The notes below the pieces were generated by a model. The model was not told the origin of the DNA. It did not search any database and was given only the letters and a program-made list of their open reading frames with translations. Of a DNA stretch of 64,000 bases, positions 58,318 through 64,000 are shown one piece after another; position 1 is the stretch's first letter, and each line of letters begins with the position of its first letter. A program made the position numbers and the translations under genes. Source of the DNA: Apostichopus japonicus (lineage: Eukaryota; Echinodermata; Holothuroidea; Aspidochirotida; Stichopodidae); contig NC_092580.1 of assembly GCF_037975245.1 (NCBI RefSeq), forward strand, positions 17,308,001-17,372,000. Direction: 5' to 3'.

Positions 58318-60854
58318 ACTTAATCCAACCCTCCATATTTGTTTACACTATTATTCAAACTACGTCGTCGACTGACATCCTAGTGAAAGACTGCCACGAT
58401 ACACACTTGACCCGAGCACGGTATACCATTGACCTACACAGTATTTCAATGTGGATGGATGGTCAACCGTTGAAATAGTATAAAAGCATCAAGTTCACCA
58501 AAGCCTTTTATCGTCAATAAATGGTTAACCGTTCGTATATCGGCGATTATGTATATGTTTGTCCAATTTTTACGAACGTGATGATTTAAAGAAACTTGAA
58601 CTGTAACTGAGTGTGCTCCAACATCGGAATATTGGTATTCTGGAGCTGAAATTTGGGAAAAATATGGGGTCCATCGTTGGTAAATCGTACAATGTTCACC
58701 AGCAGTTCGGGAGATTACCGCCCTCATGTGGCAGATCATAATAGTATCACAATAGTATTGACAGCTCAATTTAGAAATCTGTCATTGTACATCCACAAGT
58801 TGCTTGCTGCCCAGGGTTGCCCTGGAAACCTATACATACAACTAAACTTTATGACATAATTTCCTGGGGCTATTGTATGACTTGACTTGTCAAACCCAAA
58901 TGTTATTGAAGTCCAATGGAAAATCTCTCAAGTGAGATGCAAGTCACATACAGTGATCTAGCTGATAGTAATTATCAGGGGACTGTAATAGGCCTGGAAA
59001 CCATTTTCATCACCTATGAATGGGGGGGGGGGGTGGGGGGAACAGATGTATAAGTACCTGGATGAGTGATTGATAGTTAGTCAGAAAATTGCCATGGGAT
59101 CTGTCATTGAGATGACAGGGTTACACCTAACTGATGTAGGAAGCGTACATTGGAACTTGTAACCTACTGTTTACTTTGGTATCTATTGTAAGCATTTTGA
59201 AATGTTACAAATTAATCTTTGAGGGGAATTTGCAGAATTGCTTATATTAATGACAGAAATTCACACTGTAGACTTACAGTATGGAGGCAACAGTATAGAA
59301 AGGAAAGACTTCTTGTTAAACCAAATAGCATATTTTACTCAAATAGATGTTGTTTAAATAATTACATGGGTTCATTGGGGATGACTTTTGGACGAAAGGC
59401 CATGGCTTTGTTGGTACTTTAGTTATGTACTGCATATGAATGTACTGCCTAGGAAATTTTCTCGGATACTTTGTTATACTACTGAACTCTGTTATGTTCA
59501 TGTGTCATTCTTGCTTCATGTCACAATTCAGTTTTCTGTACATTTTGAAATTCATATCAGATAATTATGAAGTCCTCTGTACATGTCTTCCTGTTGCTTT
59601 AATTATACGCATCTAAAAAAAATTCCAAAATGTGTTCTGAGCGGAGTTTTCTTTTAGGGCTGCAGTACAGGAAAATTCCCGACAGTGCGAGTCATTAAAG
59701 TCTACTGAATGTACCACCATCATGATCATGTTTAATATATGCTTAGTAAATTATAACATTGAGAATGAATGAATGAGCTAGATATTCTCTGGGCAATCTC
59801 CACACATACTCCCTTTGCACTGGCCAAGAAAGGGATGCAAACTTTAAGCATCAGTTGATATGCATATGGTGAATGACTTTGCAGTTACAACCATGCAAAC
59901 AAACATTGCTTTTAAATGACAAAAAACAAAGTGACTAATTAGTGGTACAGTGCTGCTTGTGAACAGTATTTTGACCCAGGCCTAGCATTCATAAGCTGAA
60001 CGCATAAGGTGCACCTTATGACCATGGTCCATATGTATTCCATTAACATACGTAAGAGCCTATGAGCTAGGATAGGTATTGAAAATAAAACATGTTACAC
60101 AACTTCCATCGCAGATTCCATCAAAATCAGGTGAACATGTGCCTCCTGCTGAAATGCCGATGAAAAACATACTTAGGTGGTGAAATTGTCACCACTCGTG
60201 TCCTACAAGCACTCTTACAGAAATTGAAATGAAACCTGATATTTCTACTGATTTAGCCACCTTCTCGGATTCCTTTCTTTCAAATTAGGGTCTTATACCA
60301 AAATACTCCTATCATTTGGTCAAATAAGTTCATGACAACATGTGGGATCAACAAAGGCAAATTGTTGTGCATTTTTATTTGCTCTTTTTTCAATAAGTTT
60401 CTCTCAACACCCAGCTATCCTCCTGAATAGAATTTTTTCCACCCGCCCTCAAATTTGTCAAAGGGATTATACACTAGGCCTATATTAGTTTTTAGGTCCA
60501 TTCTGGTCACTATTCTAGCAATACTACAGTATATCACCAAGCAGTGTCTACATGGGATAATGCATTGCAATTTCAATATAAATGATATAAACTTTGTTTA
60601 ACCTGCACTAACTTAATTGCAACATTGTTTTGCATATCACCACCACCTATAATTACTGTGGAAGAATGTTTAGTGAATATTCATACCATGTACATGTTTG
60701 CATAATGAAAATATCACCAGCACAAGGCCCATTGAACCGTACATTATTAGAAAACACAGCTAACCTTCTGACAATGAAGTGATGGGCAGGTGGCCAACTG
60801 ATTACCTATACTGAAATCATAATGAGTTGTAAAATCCAGAACAGTGAGAAAACT
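58318..60854. other. Intergenic sequence; nothing recognised
   Basis: AATAAA at about 58516 might end the Rep-like transcript. Only short frames and a G-run near 59025 are seen. Confidence 0.4.
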
Positions 60855-60857
60855 TCC

Positions 60858-60935
60858 AGCCTCCACCAGGATTTGAACGCGGGCCTCCCGCTTTATATTC
60901 GTACACCGTAATCACTAGGCTATGGACTCTGATTG
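60858..60935 (-). repeat. tRNA-derived SINE head
   Basis: On the minus strand TAGCCTAGTGATTACGG fits a pol III A box and CGTTCAAATCC a B box at tRNA-like spacing, but the flanking arms do not pair as in a functional tRNA. A separate B-box-like GGTTCGAAACC lies at 60947-60957 on the plus strand. Confidence 0.6.
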
Positions 60936-61306
60936 TATGTCCAGAGGTTCGAAACCGGTAAGGAAGGTCGTACTTCCACTGTAGACGTTTGTCACCTGTA
61001 TCGAATAATACTAGTTCTGTTTTGATTACATATTTGCCTTACTCTAGAGAGCAAACATGATGCTAACTATCTTGTTGTTGTTCTTTCGGTGATGAGTAGA
61101 AGGATTTGGAACTTGCCATACGAGGAGAATGTATGCATTACAATAAAGTATTTTAAAATTGTAGGATGATCACATGAACTGCCTCCAGTTCAAATGTTCC
61201 AACTAAAGTAAGTGAGCATGTTCATTTTGGTGACAAGGTTATGAGCTGCCTGGTTTGATACATTGTACAGTAAAACACAATATCAGTGTGGAGTGTTAGC
61301 TTGTGG

Positions 61307-61560
61307 AGTGTTACAGTAGCTCAGTGGTTAATGCTGGTGCTTTCCAATCATAAGGTCCCTGGTTTGAGTCACTCCAAGATTAATGTACAGTATGTCGTCC
61401 AGTTGCAGAGTTGTTGACAATTCATAGTCATGGACGTTAAATATGAATGTAAGAGACTGATTTCGGTCAGCTTGCGGCTTTGATAAGCCAATGAGGCTTC
61501 TTCGAAAGTTCCTGCTTGCAGGAGGATCTAAAAATACAATATCAGCTGTAAAGTGTGTCT
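61307..61560 (+). repeat. tRNA-derived SINE
   Basis: The tRNA-like head GTAGCTCAGTGGTTAATGC (A box), CCAATCATAAGGTCCC and GGTTTGAGTCAC (B box) is followed by a body with TTGATAAGCCAATGAGGC and AAAGTTCCTGCTTGCAGGA. The head-body layout is a SINE, not a tRNA gene. Confidence 0.78.
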
Positions 61561-61740
61561 TCTTGATTATGCACTGATCAGCTGTGATCACTTTTTCCTG
61601 TAAATTTTAAATTATTAATATGGAGTTCAACTTCTGATAGCGCAGCTGACTATTGTCGGTAAACTTCACTGTCTAATTCGAAATAAATTCTTCTTATCAT
61701 CAATTTGGTTGAACTGCTCAAGGAATCATGAGAGATTTTA

Positions 61741-62960
61741 TTAAAGTGGCCATGACACGAAAATTTCAAAGTCCTATATTTTTGGGATCCATCAAAGAAT
61801 GTTCTCTAAAACATGTATCAACCAATCTGCCAGTTTAAAACTTGATTTTTCAAGTCGAAAATTGAGAATGAATTTACCCTTTTCGGCGTTTGAAACTTTG
61901 TTTACTCGAAAATTTTCCGATTCGCATGACGTCATGTGACGTCACGTTTTGAACACATTTGTTGTCGCTGCTACGGTACCATTCACGTACACAGTAGACA
62001 AGTACACATACCACTAGTAGTTACTAAACAAAACACCGATCACAAGTGCGATATCAAATCAAAATTTCCTGTGAAATGGCGGATCCAGAGCCAAATGCGG
62101 CAACCGAAGTTCAAAGTGATAATGGTTCTTCACTAGGCAGTGAAATTGGGCTATAATTAGAGTGCCCTTTCTCATATTCGAAGCAGAGAGTGAAGGCGAT
62201 GATCATTCCAATATTGAACCGAACGCTGAGGGTGGAGCGGAGGTGTTAGAACCGTATCAGTTCGAGCCTGTTAAACGAGCCGAAATTGAAGCTCCACAAC
62301 ATATCGAAGAAGAAATCCGTTCGAAACCATTGCAAGGAACATACAACGTGGTAAGAATTTATTAACGAAGCATTTAAAAACAAAATCCAGTCCATTTTGT
62401 GCATGTGTTGTTGGAATTCGCGGAACACCCTAAACCGTATTGTGCGTTGTGTTACGGTAACTTACAACCCATATGTAGAGTGTGTAGTACTAGTAGGGTT
62501 GGTTGCATACTGAAAGTTTGGCTCGGGGATGTAAGTTGCATTATGCAGCCATGCTAGGTAGGCATATGTGTTATTTCATACTCATTATTACTTGGCTAGT
62601 ACTTTGGCCTGGAGTTTTGCAAATCAATTTTCTGAAACAAAAGAATGTTTCATGATACATGGAAGGTGTAAAATCACAACAAATGTAACCATAACTGTAC
62701 ATTGTGTGCCTGCTTGTTATTGTGGACATCATGGCCAACATTAATACATTTTGAACTTTCATAAATTTTTTCCCAGGCAGTACAGATACATAGCCTACGG
62801 TCAACAGGTTCAATGATACTTGGGGTTCCTAGCAAGACACGTCAGGGTTGTGCTACCATCATGTGCAGTCCAAAGGATCAGAAGTGATTTTCCAGCCAAT
62901 GGTCATTACACTGGATTCAAGTTGCCAGGAGAAAACTCATTGTATAGGAAGCCTTTCTAA
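61741..62960 (+). mobile_element. Second TTAA-type (Kolobok-like) element, left end and cargo gene remnant
   Basis: It begins TTAA at 61741 with AGTGGCCATGACACGAAAA, similar in plan to the AGAGGTTATGAAATGAAAA end of the element at 10292. Both elements also have a GACGTCA-rich stretch ahead of the coding part. I found no matching right end, so the far boundary is unknown; 62960 is simply the end of the coding remnant. Confidence 0.55.
62076..62960 (+). pseudogene. P2X7-C-terminal-domain-like protein, broken
   Basis: A short ATG frame at 62076 (MADPEPNAATEV) is followed, one frameshift later, by acidic sequence with EPYQFEPVKRAEIE and a donor at about 62350 (AACGTG|GTAAGA). A second exon after TTTTTTCCCAG (about 62777-62960) reads YRYIAYGQQVQ, a TGA at 62814-62816 where the family has Trp, then YLGFLARHVRVVLPSCAVQR and FPANGHYTGFK. 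This matches the P2X7 cytoplasmic C-terminal-like domain found in many invertebrate repeat-borne proteins (x-x-Y-x-x-x-x-x-W ... V-[IL]-P-S-C-x-V-x-x-I-R). The Cys-rich central part is missing. This is not a P2X channel. Confidence 0.7.
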
Positions 62961-64000
62961 ACTACGATTGTGTTGGATTATCAATCCGTCAGGGTTCCCT
63001 CAGTGTTGATATATTGAAATTCAAGACTTTTAATTCAGGATGAAAAGGTTATTTTCCAGACCCAACATCAACAATAAAAGAAAAGGCATGTTTTGAAGCA
63101 TTTGGACACAAGTATTGGCATGACCGTGATGTCATATAATATGTGCATAAGGGAACGGGCATTGACCTTTTTAGGGGCATTTACCTCGTTTGATTCGTAC
63201 CTTTAATCTGGAAGCCAAAATAACCATATCACCAATGATATTTGACAGAAAAGTCATAATAAAGACCAATGGAGGCAGCAGAACTCTTGAATGTTTAGAC
63301 TGTTTCTTCAGCAGCAGTTGGTTTGTTTTGTAGTCTTTCTTCAAAAACTCAGCAGTACACCCTGTTAATGGTCTTCGATTGTTTTAATGCGTGTGATGCT
63401 GTGTTTCACATTGCCCATCAGTGTTGTACGTGTCGTCGTGCGTGGGTAACATTTTTGCATGTGAGTTGCGTCGTGCAGTGTTTCTTGGTTTAAATAACCC
63501 TGTATTGTATTTGCTTCTGGATTATTCTAATTAATTTGTCACAACAACGATTGATAGCGATGGACATGCAACTGCTTTGTAGGCTTAAAGCAAAAAAAAT
63601 CATGTAAGTTGTTTTCTTTTAACCTCCTTTGATGTCACAAATTACATTAGTGTAATTTAAGAATGATAATGTTTATGGAAAGTACAGTTTTACTTTTATG
63701 TCATATAATACAATGATTGTTGTTAATGTTAGTTCAGATTGTCCAGAATGACTGTCTAGAACTGATATTGAATAAATTTTGTTCAATGATTTAACACTTG
63801 AACTATGTTGTGTGAATTTTTGGCTCTGTGACTTTAAAATAAATCGCTTTGAGATTTAATTAAACAACCTTTGGAATAAAATCTTTTTACCTACCTATTT
63901 TGACCCATCCCCATTACCCCCACTCCCTCCACAACATAATAAATGGTTTTCCTGGAATAGGCATAAGAAATTATTGCTATAATTAACTGATCCAGCATAT
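62961..64000. other. Right-hand end of window; nothing recognised
   Basis: AT-rich sequence with an AATAAA at about 63770 and no coding signal. Confidence 0.4.

Noticed and set aside
60858-60957. Candidate tRNA gene on the minus strand and isolated B box on the plus strand
   Set aside because: No complete cloverleaf could be drawn in either orientation.
61307-61380. Candidate tRNA gene
   Set aside because: A and B boxes are present but the acceptor and anticodon stems do not pair properly and a SINE body follows; called a SINE.
62076-62960. A P2X purinergic receptor gene
   Set aside because: Only the C-terminal domain type is present, without channel transmembrane segments, and in a broken repeat-borne frame.

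Overview
The window is animal nuclear DNA. Evidence: GT-AG introns in consistent phases, a 12-exon orthologue of vertebrate ABTB1, a class B-type seven-transmembrane receptor, tRNA-derived SINEs, a TTAGGG-type interstitial telomere tract, and DIRS, Tc1, Kolobok-like and integrase-derived repeats. The DNA is AT-rich with many (TA)n tracts. The mix best suggests an invertebrate deuterostome, perhaps an echinoderm such as a sea cucumber; that placement is inference.

Layout. 1-3230 (+): 3' part of a large-ectodomain secretin/Methuselah-like GPCR, its TM6-TM7 exon separated by one intron. 3.2-9.1 kb: no gene seen; it holds a 134-bp sequence duplicated between (TA)n tracts and an interstitial telomeric tract. 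9149-25329 (+): complete ABTB1 gene (ankyrin plus two BTB domains, 12 exons, 481 codons plus stop, all junction phases agree). Its introns hold a TTAA-flanked, THAP-containing Kolobok-like element, a 66-bp minisatellite, a SINE and, most strikingly, about 16 tandem copies of the 3' splice site plus the first ~40 nt of exon 7, directly upstream of the real exon 7. 25.5-26.4 kb: 3' minisatellite.

26.4-37 kb: gene-poor repeats (MITEs, tandem duplications, and an 894-bp element with a perfect 6-bp target duplication). 36999-46396: sequence bounded by 25-bp inverted repeats next to TA. It contains a dead Tc1 transposase (-) and an intact three-exon gene (+) for a 447-residue protein with Tudor/SH3-like N-terminal modules, a coiled coil and a C-terminal BEN-like domain. 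47.7-48.9 kb (-): broken, intron-bearing integrase relic. 49624-55704 (-): near-complete DIRS-type tyrosine-recombinase retrotransposon with inverted terminal repeats, an internal complementary region, and gag-like, RT-RNase H and recombinase frames, with one frameshift in RT.

56972-58317 (+): spliced, decaying Rep-like gene with a YxxK motif and SF3-type helicase, arranged like the Rep proteins of small single-stranded DNA replicons. 60.8-64 kb: two SINEs and a second TTAA-type element carrying a broken gene with a P2X7-C-terminal-like domain.

Only ABTB1, the GPCR and possibly the Tudor-BEN gene look like functional genes. The other coding DNA is selfish-element DNA in various states of decay.
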